DNA from: Actinospica robiniae DSM 44927
GTDB lineage: Bacteria > Actinomycetota > Actinomycetes > Streptomycetales > Catenulisporaceae
Length of the DNA stretch: 64,000 bases
NCBI RefSeq assembly: GCF_000504285.1
Contig: NZ_KI632511.1
Coordinates: forward strand, 1,423,372-1,487,371
Direction of reading: 5' to 3'
Of this stretch, positions 18,270 to 27,871 are shown piece by piece; the stretch's first letter is position 1; every line of letters starts with the position of its first letter. Both the position numbers and the translations under genes were made by a program. Under the pieces are notes generated by a model that did not search any database, was not told the origin of the DNA, and saw nothing but the letters and a program-made list of their open reading frames with translations.

Positions 18270-18644
18270 ATGCTCATTTTACCGAAGCCCAAGGGCCGAG
18301 AGGATGGCACTCAGAATCTCGTCGTCGCCAGCCTCAACGGTGTGATCGAGGCCGCCGAACGTCTGACTGGTCGCCAGAGTCTGTCGGAACCGACGGGCAG
18401 ACTGAGTGTCGTGACGGACTCCACTGATCGCCCAGAACTCGCCCACTATCACACTGCGTGGATCTGGCCCGAGCAGTCGATGGAGTTGATCAAGGCGCTC
18501 CTGCTGTACTTCGACGGAGTTGCCCTCTTCCTCCCCCCGCACCACTGCGACAAGATCCTCGACGCGGATCCCGTCCTCGCCCAACCGCTCTGGGCAGATG
18601 GCCTTCTGCACAAATTAGACCCGCGAAGCTGGCTGAAGACAGCA
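18270..18644 (+). pseudogene. N-terminal fragment of a hypothetical protein
   Basis: The first ~123 codons from ATG 18270 are protein-like: LILPKPKG, then HYHTAWIWPEQSMELIKALL and LYFDGVALFLPPHH, PVLAQPLWADGLLHKL. After SWLKTAS the frame runs on with random composition to 19022, where remains of a transposase on the other strand begin. The gene therefore looks cut off by insertion or deletion. I do not recognise the family with confidence; the WIWPE and LYFDGVAL pattern recalls radiation of DUF6236-like proteins only weakly. Confidence 0.45.
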
Positions 18645-18759
18645 AGTCGATGTCAGCCTGCTGCCTGTGCCAGCGCCCGAGGCGATAGCGAGGACCATGT
18701 CGTGCCGTCGGTCGAGGAGGTGACCGAGTATCCGTGCGGGCAATCTCGTGCGCCGCTTC

Positions 18760-19030
18760 CATCGAGTTCAAGACGGTTGACGGTACGCGGCGAGCCGATT
18801 CTCTTTGGCCAACCGGACGATCAGCTCGACCAACGCCGGCGGGATCGAGGAGCGACCCGAAGGCTGCGGCTGGGGCCACTTCGCCGCCACCGTCCACCGC
18901 CGCAGGGCATCAGCGTGCCCGGCGTCACGGTCCCATGCGCACGCAGAGGCTTAGGCAACAACTGCACCAGCGCCGCGATCACCGCGCGGTCACTTCAACG
19001 TCGGCCTCGCCGACCCGGCTGACGCCGCAG
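18760..19030 (-). pseudogene. Degenerate integrase-core transposase fragment
   Basis: Minus-strand reading gives VIAALVQLLPKPLRAH, then VTPGTLMP, AKWPQPQPSGRSSIPPALV and ELIVRLAKENRLAAYR. This is the N-terminal signature of a widespread actinobacterial integrase-catalytic-region transposase (normally ...RHRLVTPGTLLAWHRRLV... KWTYP... RENPRWGYRR). Frame changes and a stop right after LAAYRQPS show decay, and the catalytic core is gone. Nothing supportable is seen from 19031 to 19223. Confidence 0.65.
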
Positions 19031-19223
19031 CATCGCGATCTCCTAAAGCAGCATCAATATTGCAATGTTCTTAAACATAAGACCGTGCCAACAATGCAAC
19101 TGTGACAGGACAGCCACAGAGCACCAGCAGATAAGGCTGAGACGCTTGAGCTGAGATCCTGCGACGCACACCAGCATTCGCGCAGCTCAACAGCCATAAC
19201 ACAGTATGGCACGCCACAGCCAG

Positions 19224-21191
19224 TTATTCGCCTTCATCGTCCCCTTCGACCGACTCGACTGTCGGTAGATCGGCCGAAAGCCCTGAGTGTTCGACGTCGG
19301 GGATCATCGCTCCGAGACCGTAGGTGAATTCCTTGATGGTGTAGCCGCTGATGGCGAGTTCGGCGCGCGCCTCATCCGGCAGGTCGTTGTCGGCGATGAT
19401 CAACTGCGTGCGGCCTCCGGCAGCGAGGACAGCGAGGCGGCTGTAGATGCGGCGGCTCAGTGCCGCGTCGTCGGCGGTCTGGCCAATAGCCCTGCGTGGA
19501 GAGTCGATCATAAGGAAGAGCGGCAGGAGTACGTTTGCGTCGTCGAGGGCTACGTCGATCAGGCTCATGCTATAGGCGATATGTAATGCGGTCAGCAGGC
19601 CACCACCTGATGCCTGGACCTGGTCGAAAACAACGCCGTCGCAGTAGGGCAGGTAGTCCGAGCGGCTGATCATAGGCTCGGTCACACCGGGTATGCCGAT
19701 GGCCTGCACCTCGCGATTGAAGGCGCCGCTGGCTGCATCTACTCGGCGGCTCGCCTCGGCGAGCTCTATCTTCAGTCGCCTTAGGCTACTCCTGACCTCT
19801 TTGAGTTCGGCCTGGATCTGCGCGCGTTGAGCGCGGAGGTTCTCCAAGCTTCGCCACAGGTCAGCTGAGCGGCTTAGATGCTCAAGCTGTGCGCGAAGGG
19901 CGGCTTGTTGCGAGCTGAGTTGTTCGGCTTTGGCCAGTCGGGGCGCGACGCTCTGGCGTGTCATCTCGTCGAGTCGTCGCTGTAGCTGCGTTGTGTGCGC
20001 TCGCGCAAGTTGGAGCAGTGACTCCTGTTGTGCAAGCGAAGCCTCGTCTGCCTCGAGGCGTGTGCGATATTCCACCAGGCGTTGCTGAAGGCGCGCGAGT
20101 TCCGCACCCTGTTCGCGATCGGCCGGTGGCAAGTCGGGCTGGAGGCAGACGGGGCACTGGTCGGGTTCGACGACGCGGTCGCGGAGGGCTTGGGCACAGC
20201 GTGGGCACGAGACAAACTCGAAATTCTGTAGGGTCTCGCGTGCGGTTCGTGCGTGGATGTGGCGGGAGAAGTCGAGTTCGAGTTGCGCGGTGATGCTGCG
20301 TCGTGACTCGACGGCGGCTTGGAGCATTTCGGTGCGCTTTGTGAGGTCTCGTTGTTCGTCGACGGCGTGGGAGATGTCGCGTTGTACTGCTTCGTCCACG
20401 CGCGTGCCGACGGCGATCTCGCGATGCAGTGCATCTAGTGCGGTACGAGCCTCTGTGAGGTCTGTGCGGACGCTCTGTTGCGTCGCGTGGATTTCGTCGA
20501 GGGGTGGTGTCGCGACATCCTGGAGGAATGTTGAGATCGCACCGACGCGGTCTGTCGTATTGCGCAGCTCGACGGCGAGTTCATTCTCCGTACGTTGCAG
20601 GGCGAGAAGCTGTTCGTTGGTGAGCCCGAAGAGCAGCTCGAACAGGTGCTTGCGGGCTCTGTTGGTGATGGTTTCCGCGCTGCCGGCGATCGAGCGGTCC
20701 ATGTCCCTGGCCTCAAGAAAGAGGTAGGGCAGGAGGTTGAGGAAGGTGATCGAGATCGTCTCGGCTCTCCGCCCGCGGCGGTTGGTGACGATGCGTTCGC
20801 GCGGGATTTCGAGCCATGCCAGGAGACGGTCTGAGAGGGTGTGGGGTTCTCGGACTCCGCGGCGGGCGCGCGCGGGCACGTGCTCCTCGACGGTGCCGTC
20901 GAGATCGAGGATCTCTATGATGCCTTCGGGAGAGTTGTCCGGCACTGCTCGACGCAGCTTGACGTGGTGCTCACCGACCCGGAGCTCCAAGGTTGCCGAG
21001 ATGACGTGCTGGCGGACTGCGGGGGTGAGCGCCGCGCGCCCGCCGAGCGTGTGCTTGACGAGCATCAGCAGGCTTGATTTTCCAGTGCCGACTGAACCAG
21101 TGAACACGGTGAGCGAGCGGTGGAACTGGTAGTCCTTGTGGGTTTCGCGGGTTTGGACGCGAAGAGAGACGAGACGGAAAGTTTGAGCCAT
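19224..21191 (-). CDS. ABC-three-component system ATPase (Rad50/SMC-like)
   Basis: A 655-aa AAA/ABC ATPase. The Walker A motif is TGSVGTGKSSLL at residues 31-42. Long coiled coils follow. A zinc-hook-like pair lies in the middle (CPRCAQAL ~329 and CPVCLQPD ~344). An ABC signature-like segment QASGGGLLTALHIA is at ~524 and Walker B FLMIDSPRR at ~558. The ATG at 21191 was chosen over an upstream start at 21311 because it lies 2 bp after the preceding gene's stop and begins the conserved AQTFRLVSLRVQ strand. With the two genes upstream it forms a complete ABC-3C conflict operon, in which the ATPase is thought to sense nucleoprotein structures and license the nuclease. Confidence 0.87.
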   Translation of the reverse strand: MAQTFRLVSLRVQTRETHKDYQFHRSLTVFTGSVGTGKSSLLMLVKHTLGGRAALTPAVRQHVISATLELRVGEHHVKLRRAVPDNSPEGIIEILDLDGTVEEHVPARARRGVREPHTLSDRLLAWLEIPRERIVTNRRGRRAETISITFLNLLPYLFLEARDMDRSIAGSAETITNRARKHLFELLFGLTNEQLLALQRTENELAVELRNTTDRVGAISTFLQDVATPPLDEIHATQQSVRTDLTEARTALDALHREIAVGTRVDEAVQRDISHAVDEQRDLTKRTEMLQAAVESRRSITAQLELDFSRHIHARTARETLQNFEFVSCPRCAQALRDRVVEPDQCPVCLQPDLPPADREQGAELARLQQRLVEYRTRLEADEASLAQQESLLQLARAHTTQLQRRLDEMTRQSVAPRLAKAEQLSSQQAALRAQLEHLSRSADLWRSLENLRAQRAQIQAELKEVRSSLRRLKIELAEASRRVDAASGAFNREVQAIGIPGVTEPMISRSDYLPYCDGVVFDQVQASGGGLLTALHIAYSMSLIDVALDDANVLLPLFLMIDSPRRAIGQTADDAALSRRIYSRLAVLAAGGRTQLIIADNDLPDEARAELAISGYTIKEFTYGLGAMIPDVEHSGLSADLPTVESVEGDDEGE

Positions 21192-21193
21192 CG

Positions 21194-21757
21194 TCAGACG
21201 CCCTCCCTTGCAGTCAGGCTCAGGGCTTGGCGCACTGCCTCGTCGAGCGTGCGTGTCGCGAGGTTGGCGTGCTTGTAGAGGTAGGCTGCGCGGTCGTGCT
21301 GCAGCGACCACTCCGAGAGTCGTGTCAGCTGTGACGCGGCTCGGCGGCCGGAGGTCGTGGTCTTGAAGTCTTCGGGTGATGCCGCGTGGTCACTGACCAG
21401 CCCTCGTCCGACAAGCGCTCGGATGATCAGCTCGTAGCGGTCGGTCCAGGGGCCGTAGCGCGCGGGCGCGTACCGGGCATCGAATGCGGCGACTTCGCGC
21501 TCATCCGGCGCGAGACGGTCCGGCCACGCTCTGCGCGGCTTAAAGGGGAGGCGGGGCAGAATCCAGGGAAAGCGCAGGACACTGTCGAGGACAATCAGTC
21601 GCTCAATGTCTCCCAGGCCGCGTGTCCTCTTGGTGAATGCGTCGATCAGCAGAAGGACGCGGGCCTGGTGATAGGCGTCCTCGTCTGCCACCGCGATGCG
21701 TGATTTGTGCTCGCGGCGCAGGGCAGCGGCGTTGTCGGCGCGGCGTCTGGGGGTCAT
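21194..21757 (-). CDS. ABC-three-component system middle component
   Basis: A 187-aa protein from ATG 21757, whose ATGA overlaps the nuclease stop. It is mostly helical with a winged-helix-like centre: FTKRTRGLGDIERLIVLDSV, PWTDRYELIIRALVGRGLV, then TTTSGRRAASQLTRLSEW. In ABC-3C systems the middle component is a small wHTH-type adaptor between ATPase and effector, and size, position and the FKTTTSGRRAA segment fit. Overlapping starts imply strict co-translation with the nuclease and ATPase. The family call rests on context as much as on sequence. Confidence 0.8.
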   Translation of the reverse strand: MTPRRRADNAAALRREHKSRIAVADEDAYHQARVLLLIDAFTKRTRGLGDIERLIVLDSVLRFPWILPRLPFKPRRAWPDRLAPDEREVAAFDARYAPARYGPWTDRYELIIRALVGRGLVSDHAASPEDFKTTTSGRRAASQLTRLSEWSLQHDRAAYLYKHANLATRTLDEAVRQALSLTAREGV

Positions 21758-23109
21758 AGCGTCGGATCCACCTCCGTGGCGCGCTGGGTCGGCTGGAAGT
21801 CGAAGTCGCATGCGTCGCAGAGGTTAAAGGCGACTCCTAGGGCGTGCAGGTTGTTCATCCGCAGTTGCGGTCTATCGGCGAAATCCTCGACCCGCACGGT
21901 GTCTCGGAGCGCGTCGAACAGTGCTTGCCCGTATGGTTCGCCGGCTGCTCGCGCGGCCCGTTGCGCATCGATGACCTGCTGAATGACCTGAAGCTCGATT
22001 CCTTGCAGCGCGGCTGCGTCGCCGGGCAGGTCGAGGCGGTGCGTGCTCCAAGTGGTGTACCACGCTGAGCGTGCTCGCTCTGCGAAGCGCCGCTGGGTGT
22101 GCGAGATTTCTCCGTCCCGCATCTTGCGCAACAGATCGGCACCGCCCGGCGCATCGAGCGGATCGACATTCGGTGGGAACAGCGGGGACGCGCCGCCGTT
22201 GTGGAGCGCCTCGCGCGCGACGTCGACCGTGATGGTACGCGCCGCGACCTGGCTTTGGTGCTGCGCGTCGGCAAGGCTGGTGCCGGTGCCGACGGTTCTG
22301 TGGACCAGGTCGATTCTTCGGTCGCCGAAGGTGCGGCTCGCCTTATAGATCCTCTTGACGAGCGCGTCGTAGCAGTCTTGAGCGGAGTGGCCATCCATGC
22401 CGTGGCGGCGCAGATAAGGCAGGACGAGTTCCGCAACGGTGACCGCCCCGATTTGATCGCGATGCGGGACGTTGACGAAGCTGAGAGACCTTATGAAGTC
22501 GCTGCACAATAGGATCAGCTCGTCGTCGGCGGCGAGTTCTTCCGGGCGAGCAGGGGCCGGTCGGCGTGGAATCCGCTCGAACCGGGCTCCTGTTTTTTCA
22601 CGCAAGGTCAGGAACCGGCAGGTCAGATGGCGAGCGAAGGCGAGGACATCACCGGGCGAAGGACTAGGTGAGTCGCACAGGTCACTGAGCTTCTGGACCT
22701 GCCAGGCCCCGGTTCTCAGCCCGGCGTTCGAAATGTGGAACGACTCGACATCTGCCATCTTGTCGGTGCTATAGATCCACCGATCGAACAGGTGCGCTAG
22801 GCCACCTTCACTGCACAGAACCTCCAGTGTCCAGGGCCCGCGGTTCGGCTCACGGTGCTTAACGTCGACCAGGGCGATCCCGTGGATCGTCTGCACGACG
22901 AGGTCCTCAAGCCCTTCGCAGCCTATTGAGATAAGTTGGCCGTCGTTGAGGCCGTTGAGGAACCATCGTGCGCCGATGGCGGCTTGGAACTCGAAGCGGG
23001 CCTGCGCAAGAGCACCTTCGTCGTCGGGCTGTTTGGGCAGCAGTTCAGGTGTAGGAATCTCAAGCTGAACATGGCGCGATCGATTATGTCCGCGCTGCTG
23101 GCTCGGCAC
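21754..23109 (-). CDS. DUF4297-like dsDNA nuclease, ABC-3C effector
   Basis: A 451-aa protein. The N-terminal domain shows the DUF4297/dsDNA nuclease pattern: ARFEFQAAIGARWFLNG, EGLEDLVVQ, then VDVKHRE (E...D...xVK catalytic set). A long helical region follows and a Cys pair (LCDACDFDF) lies near the end. GTG 23109 is preferred to ATG 23169: a strong GGGAGG lies 7 nt upstream of it, while the longer form adds a non-conserved hydrophobic stretch. First gene of the three-gene minus-strand operon. It would be the DNA-degrading effector of the ABC-3C system. Confidence 0.85.
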   Translation of the reverse strand: MPSQQRGHNRSRHVQLEIPTPELLPKQPDDEGALAQARFEFQAAIGARWFLNGLNDGQLISIGCEGLEDLVVQTIHGIALVDVKHREPNRGPWTLEVLCSEGGLAHLFDRWIYSTDKMADVESFHISNAGLRTGAWQVQKLSDLCDSPSPSPGDVLAFARHLTCRFLTLREKTGARFERIPRRPAPARPEELAADDELILLCSDFIRSLSFVNVPHRDQIGAVTVAELVLPYLRRHGMDGHSAQDCYDALVKRIYKASRTFGDRRIDLVHRTVGTGTSLADAQHQSQVAARTITVDVAREALHNGGASPLFPPNVDPLDAPGGADLLRKMRDGEISHTQRRFAERARSAWYTTWSTHRLDLPGDAAALQGIELQVIQQVIDAQRAARAAGEPYGQALFDALRDTVRVEDFADRPQLRMNNLHALGVAFNLCDACDFDFQPTQRATEVDPTL

Positions 23110-23229
23110 TCTCGCGCCTCCCTCTCCCGTGAGCCACGGCACCACGGCCACCACCGCAGGCACCATCAAAACTATGACACGCAGGTTGCATTACGCAAAG
23201 CGCCGATGCCCAAGCAGACCGTGAAGCCT

Positions 23230-23690
23230 GTGCGGAGATCGGTTTTTGATCAAGAAGAACGGGCCGTCAGCCGCTCTGGGAGCATGTCAAGCGCTCCGCG
23301 TGCACCCGGCAACGATTGGGAGCAGTGGGAGCCGGAGCGGTGGATGGAAACCGGCGAACGCTACCTTTTCGGAGAGTACGAAGAGGTCGTCTCGATCCCG
23401 AGGGCGGATTGCAACGGTCGCCGACTCGACTCGAACCCGACCGTTCAAAGAGCTCGCACAGACTAGACCTTTGCCCGGCCAGCGCCCAGAACTGGGACCG
23501 TTCATGGGTCGCCGCCGAAGGCCCGGAACGCGACGCATAAGAGGCGCTGGTCCGCATCTACGCGCTCTTCGGCCTGCCAGCCTCCGCCAACCCGTTCATC
23601 GACGGGAACCGGGTGAGCACCGAGGCGCTACTCGCCGCCGTCGGGCGACAACACCTCGGTGCAGACGTCGAAGTAGCACGGCCCAGCAGT
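23230..23690. repeat. Decayed element region with GGGAGCA-type repeats
   Basis: Contains block A (23265-23306, cgtcagccgct...tgggagca...) and block B (23430-23472, ...gaccgttcaaagagctcgc...), both found again near 50.7-50.9 kb in the opposite order. GGGAGCA motifs recur within it. Around 23538-23675 a plus frame reads EALVRIYALFGLPASANPF then STEALLAAVGRQHLG after an in-frame stop, probably the relic of a small element gene. Confidence 0.6.
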
Positions 23691-24555
23691 CGGAGCCGGA
23701 TCGAGCCTCGGTGGTATGGATCCTCGCCGATCCTCCGGGCCGGGGCGCATCAACGGTCACGGAGTCAGGGCGAGGATGGCGCGACACAGAACTTCCACGT
23801 CGGCGAGCACCTCCCGGCACAGCGGGTCTGACAGGCTGAGGCGCTGCCCGAGCCGCATGCCCGAATGGGGCACCTTCTCGAGATACCTCGTGTCCACGAT
23901 GCCGTCGTTATGCGTGAAAACGTGGCGGGCCGCCCATGCCTTCTCCAGCCGCAACCACGTCGCCGCGTCAATCTCTGTGCGCAAGTCCCGGAACCCGGCC
24001 GCAGCGAACAGATCAGCAGCATCCAGCAGGCGCTGAAAGATGTTGCCCTTCCCCTTGAGCTGCACGGCCGCATCGGAGACGTGCGCGTGGTAGACGGCGC
24101 TGGCAAGGGCCTCGACCACGCCGACCACGTTCTCCACCGTGTCGATCCAGAGACGATCGAAGACGCCTTGCTCACGCAATGCAGCGCCGGCCTCGACCGG
24201 CAACTGTGCGAACGCATCAAGCCTGGCCGTGTCCGCGGCCAGTGCGTCGAACGCGACGTGGCCAGGGGCGAGCTGCCCACACTGCGGGCAGAAACGGTGC
24301 TCCGCGAAGACCGCGTAGTGCAGGTGACATCCCGGACACGCGCGGACACGCACCAGCTGCTCCTCATCAATCTCCGGTAGCGGCTGCGGGGCAAAGGCGT
24401 CGGGACGGACGGAGAATTCGACGCGGATGCCGGAGCGGCGTGGCCGCGATCGGCGCATCTGGGAGAAGGCGTCTTGAAGCTTCCTGGCGACTACTGACCT
24501 TCAAAGCGTGATGTCGTTGGCGGGTCTGCCCGGCGAGGCTGGAGTTGCTGTTCGC

Positions 24556-25044
24556 TTACCGTGCCGTCGGCTGCTCGGGGCAGTTGGCCGGCGCCCATGA
24601 GGCGACGAGATCGGTGGACACGATGGTGAGTGTGCCGGCCCGGCAGGCGATTTCGTGGCTGCAGCCATGGTCGTGGGGCAGCACTTCGTCGAGGATTACC
24701 GGCTTGAGGTTCGTCCAACTACTCGTGCCGTCTTCGGGTCGCAGCTCGTAACTGGAGACTCCCGAGTAGGTGATGACGAGGTTCTCCTCGTGCTTCCAGC
24801 AGTTGTGGCCGAACCTGATCTCGATGGTCTGGTGGCCGCCGTCGCCCGGGAAGGAGACGTTGTCGATCGTGAGGTCCTTCACGCACCTTCGGCTGTAGAA
24901 GTCGTAGTGCTGCGGGTCGGTTGCGAAGGCGCGAGCTCCAGTCGGCAAGTGGCGAGCCAACTGGGGTAGCAGTTTCAGGTACGCCTGCGCGCTGATCACC
25001 CCGGAGATGTTGTTTATCGTGGCGTTCAGCTCGACGTACCTCAT
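24556..25044 (-). CDS. Hypothetical protein inside the IS630-family element
   Basis: A 162-aa protein from ATG 25044, with a GGGAGGGGG ribosome-binding site just upstream. Predicted mainly beta. Segments seen: MRYVELNATINNISGVISAQ, RCVKDLTIDNVSF, IEIRFGHNCWKHEENLVI, TYSGVSSYEL and LDEVLPHDHGCSHEI. Several His/Cys residues could bind metal. I do not recognise the family. It lies within the terminal repeats, divergent from the transposase, so it is a passenger gene rather than a flanking gene; most IS630 elements carry no passenger. Confidence 0.65.
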   Translation of the reverse strand: MRYVELNATINNISGVISAQAYLKLLPQLARHLPTGARAFATDPQHYDFYSRRCVKDLTIDNVSFPGDGGHQTIEIRFGHNCWKHEENLVITYSGVSSYELRPEDGTSSWTNLKPVILDEVLPHDHGCSHEIACRAGTLTIVSTDLVASWAPANCPEQPTAR

Positions 25045-26297
25045 GCTCCCCCTCCCGCCGGGCGCCTGGTGCGGCGCGTGGCAAGGAGCATGACGCACAA
25101 CCACGATTTGGCGCCAACGACTTACACCCGGGCTCAGGGGCCCCAAGGGCGATCGAGGTAGCTGACTGACTGTCAGTTCTGCGGTAAGCCGTTCTCGTGA
25201 GATACCCACAAGGCGGTGGTCTGACCGCGCAGCGGCGGGAGGTGCGCGAGCGCCTGCGGATGGCGGCGGCCGAACGCTTTGCTCTCGGGCAGGACAATAC
25301 GCTGATCGCCAAGGATCTGCGCGTCCACGTGCGCTCGCTCCAGCGCTGGCGCAAGGCCTGGTCCGAAGGCGGCGAGGCCGCGCTGGTCTCGAAGGGCCCG
25401 ACATCCCTGCCGATGCTCAGCGACGAGTTGTTCGCGAAATTGGAGGCCGAGCTCGACAAGGGGCCGGAGGCTCACGGCTTCCCGGACCAGACCTGGACAC
25501 TCGCGCGGATCAAGACCGTCATCGGCCGCCGATTCCACAAGAGCTATACGCCGCAGGGCGTCGCCGCGCTGCTGCACCGGCACGGCTGGAGCCACCAGAG
25601 CCCGGCGCGCCGCGCCGTCGAACGCGACGAGCACGCCGTGACGGCGTGGGTAAAGGAGACCTGGCCGCACGCGGAAGAACCCGGGCGGCGCTGAGTGCCT
25701 GGCTCGTCTTCGAGGACGAAGCCGGATTCACGATGACGCCGCCCACCTCCCGAACCTGGTCCCGACGCGGACACACCCCGATCGCGCGCGTGCGCGGCCG
25801 CTCCCGCCAGCACCTATCCATAGCCGCACTGACCTGCTACAAGCCCGGTGAACGCCCTAGGCTGATCTACCGGCCGGCACCCGCGAGACAGCCCGACGGG
25901 CGCAAGGGCTTCGCCTGGTACCACTACCGTGACCTGCTGACCGCCGCCCACCACCAACTCGGCGGCCCGATCGTCCTGATCTGGGACAACCTCAACACCC
26001 ACGTGTGCTCGGCCATGAAGAAGTTCATCGCCGAACACGACTGGCTCACCGTCTACCAGCTCCCGGCCTACAGCCCGGACCTGAACCCGACCGAGGGGAT
26101 CTGGTCCCTGGTACGCCGAGCCCTGGCGAACATCGCCTTCGCCGACCTCGCCCACCTCGAACACGCCATACGCCAGCGCCTACGCATCATCCAGCACCAA
26201 CCCGCACTCATCCCTCTCTGCCAGTCTGGGGTGAGTCACCCGGTTAGTCCGGGTTAGGGTAGATCTTGACCTGTACCCCGCAAGGAGCCCCACCCCG

Positions 26298-26756
26298 ATG
26301 TCATCCTCCCCGTCCCGCATACCCCCGTCCGCCTCCGGGCCCGATCCGGCCCCGCGCCCGACGCGGCGCACGTTCCCGGCCGCGTACAAGCTGCGGATCC
26401 TGGCCGAGTACGAGGCCGCGCCCGAGGGCGAGAAGGGCGCGATCCTGCGGCGCGAGAGGCTGTACCACTCGCACATCATCGACTGGCGTACCGCCCGCGA
26501 CGCCGGTGCGCTCACGGGGCTCACCGATGCCCGCACCTCGGCCAGGCGGCCGAAGAAGGACGCGCGCGACGCCGAGATCGAGAAGCTGCGCAACGCCAAC
26601 GCGCGGCTCGAGACCGAGCTCGGGCGGCAGAAGACGGCGGTGGAGGCGCTGGGAAAAGTTGTCGCGCTCTGGGAACTGCTCTCCGAGAGCGCGGACACGC
26701 CGACGCAGTCGAAGCCGACCTCGACGCCTGCTTCGCCGTTCTTCAAAAGGCGCTGA
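26298..26756 (+). CDS. IS3-family transposase OrfA (type A, copy 3)
   Basis: 152 aa, identical to the other two copies, with the slippery G-GGA-AAA at 26651-26657. It can still be made, but the OrfB partner of this copy is broken by the nested element, so this copy can only supply the regulatory subunit. Confidence 0.9.
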   Translation: MSSSPSRIPPSASGPDPAPRPTRRTFPAAYKLRILAEYEAAPEGEKGAILRRERLYHSHIIDWRTARDAGALTGLTDARTSARRPKKDARDAEIEKLRNANARLETELGRQKTAVEALGKVVALWELLSESADTPTQSKPTSTPASPFFKRR

Positions 26757-27580
26757 GCACCCGAGCGGCGTGCCGGCTGACCGGCCGCTCCCCGGCCACC
26801 CACTACCGGCGCCTGAAACCGCCGGTACAAGGTCCCCGCCCGCGTCGCGCCTCGCCGCCCTGCGCGCTCACCGACGCCGAGCGCGCCGCGGTGCTCGCCC
26901 TGCTCAACGCCGAGGAGAACGCCGACCTGGCCCCCGCCCAGCTCTACGCCCGCGAGCTCGACGAGGGCCGCTACCACTGCTCGGTCTCCACGATGTACCG
27001 GATCCTGCGCGAGCACGGCCAGGCCGGCGAACGCCGACGGCAGGCCGGACACCCGGCGAACGTGAAACCGGAGCTCGTCGCGACCGGCCCGAACCACGTG
27101 TGGTCCTGGGACGTCACCCGCCTGCGCTCGCACGCGAAAGGCGTCTACTTCCACCTGTACGTGATGCTCGACATCTACTCCCGCAAGGCGATCTGCTGGC
27201 GCCTGGCGCTCTCGGAGAACGCCGTGGACGCCGAGGAGTTCATCGCCGCCGCGATCGCGGCCAACGGCGGCATCCGCCCCACCTACATCCACGCCGACCG
27301 CGGCAGCGCGATGACCGCCGGGTCCGTCGCCGACCTGATGACCCGGCTCGCGATCACCCGCTCCCACAGCAGGCCCAAGACCTCGAACGACAACCCCTAC
27401 TCCGAAGCACAATTCAGAACCCTAAAATACGACCCCTATTTCCCCGAGGTCTTCGCCGACCTCGCCCACGCGACTGAATACGTCAACGCCTACCTCCCCC
27501 ACTACAACCACGCCCTGGACCCCCGGCAGTCTCGTAGACACTCAGAGCCACTAAGGTGGCTGGTCTACGGAGGTTGATCA

Positions 27581-27871
27581 GTGGGAGCAGCGCGAAAGAA
27601 GTACACGGCCGAGTACAAGTCCCAGGCGGTCGAGCTCGTCATCAGCTCGGGTAAGCCGGTCGCGGAGATCGCCCGCGACCTCGGCATCCATGAAGCCACC
27701 CTGGGCAACTGGGTCAATCTCGCCAAGAAGAACGGCACCGTCGTCGAGAAGCCCGTCACCGCCGATGAGCGCGCCCGGCTGCGGGAGCTCGAGGACGAGG
27801 TGCGCAAGCTGCGCATGGAAAGAGATTTCCTAAAAAAAGCAGCGGCGTGGTTTGCCAGCCAGAACCAGTGA
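27581..27871 (+). CDS. IS3-family transposase OrfA (type B, copy 2)
   Basis: 96 aa, identical to copy 1. A seven-A run at 27832-27838, directly after CTA, provides the -1 slippage site into OrfB. Confidence 0.93.
   Translation: MGAARKKYTAEYKSQAVELVISSGKPVAEIARDLGIHEATLGNWVNLAKKNGTVVEKPVTADERARLRELEDEVRKLRMERDFLKKAAAWFASQNQ

Noticed and set aside
26180-27412. Minus-strand ~410-codon ORFs in every type A copy
   Set aside because: They run antisense to the transposase and recur only because the IS recurs; Gly/Val-rich codon shadow.
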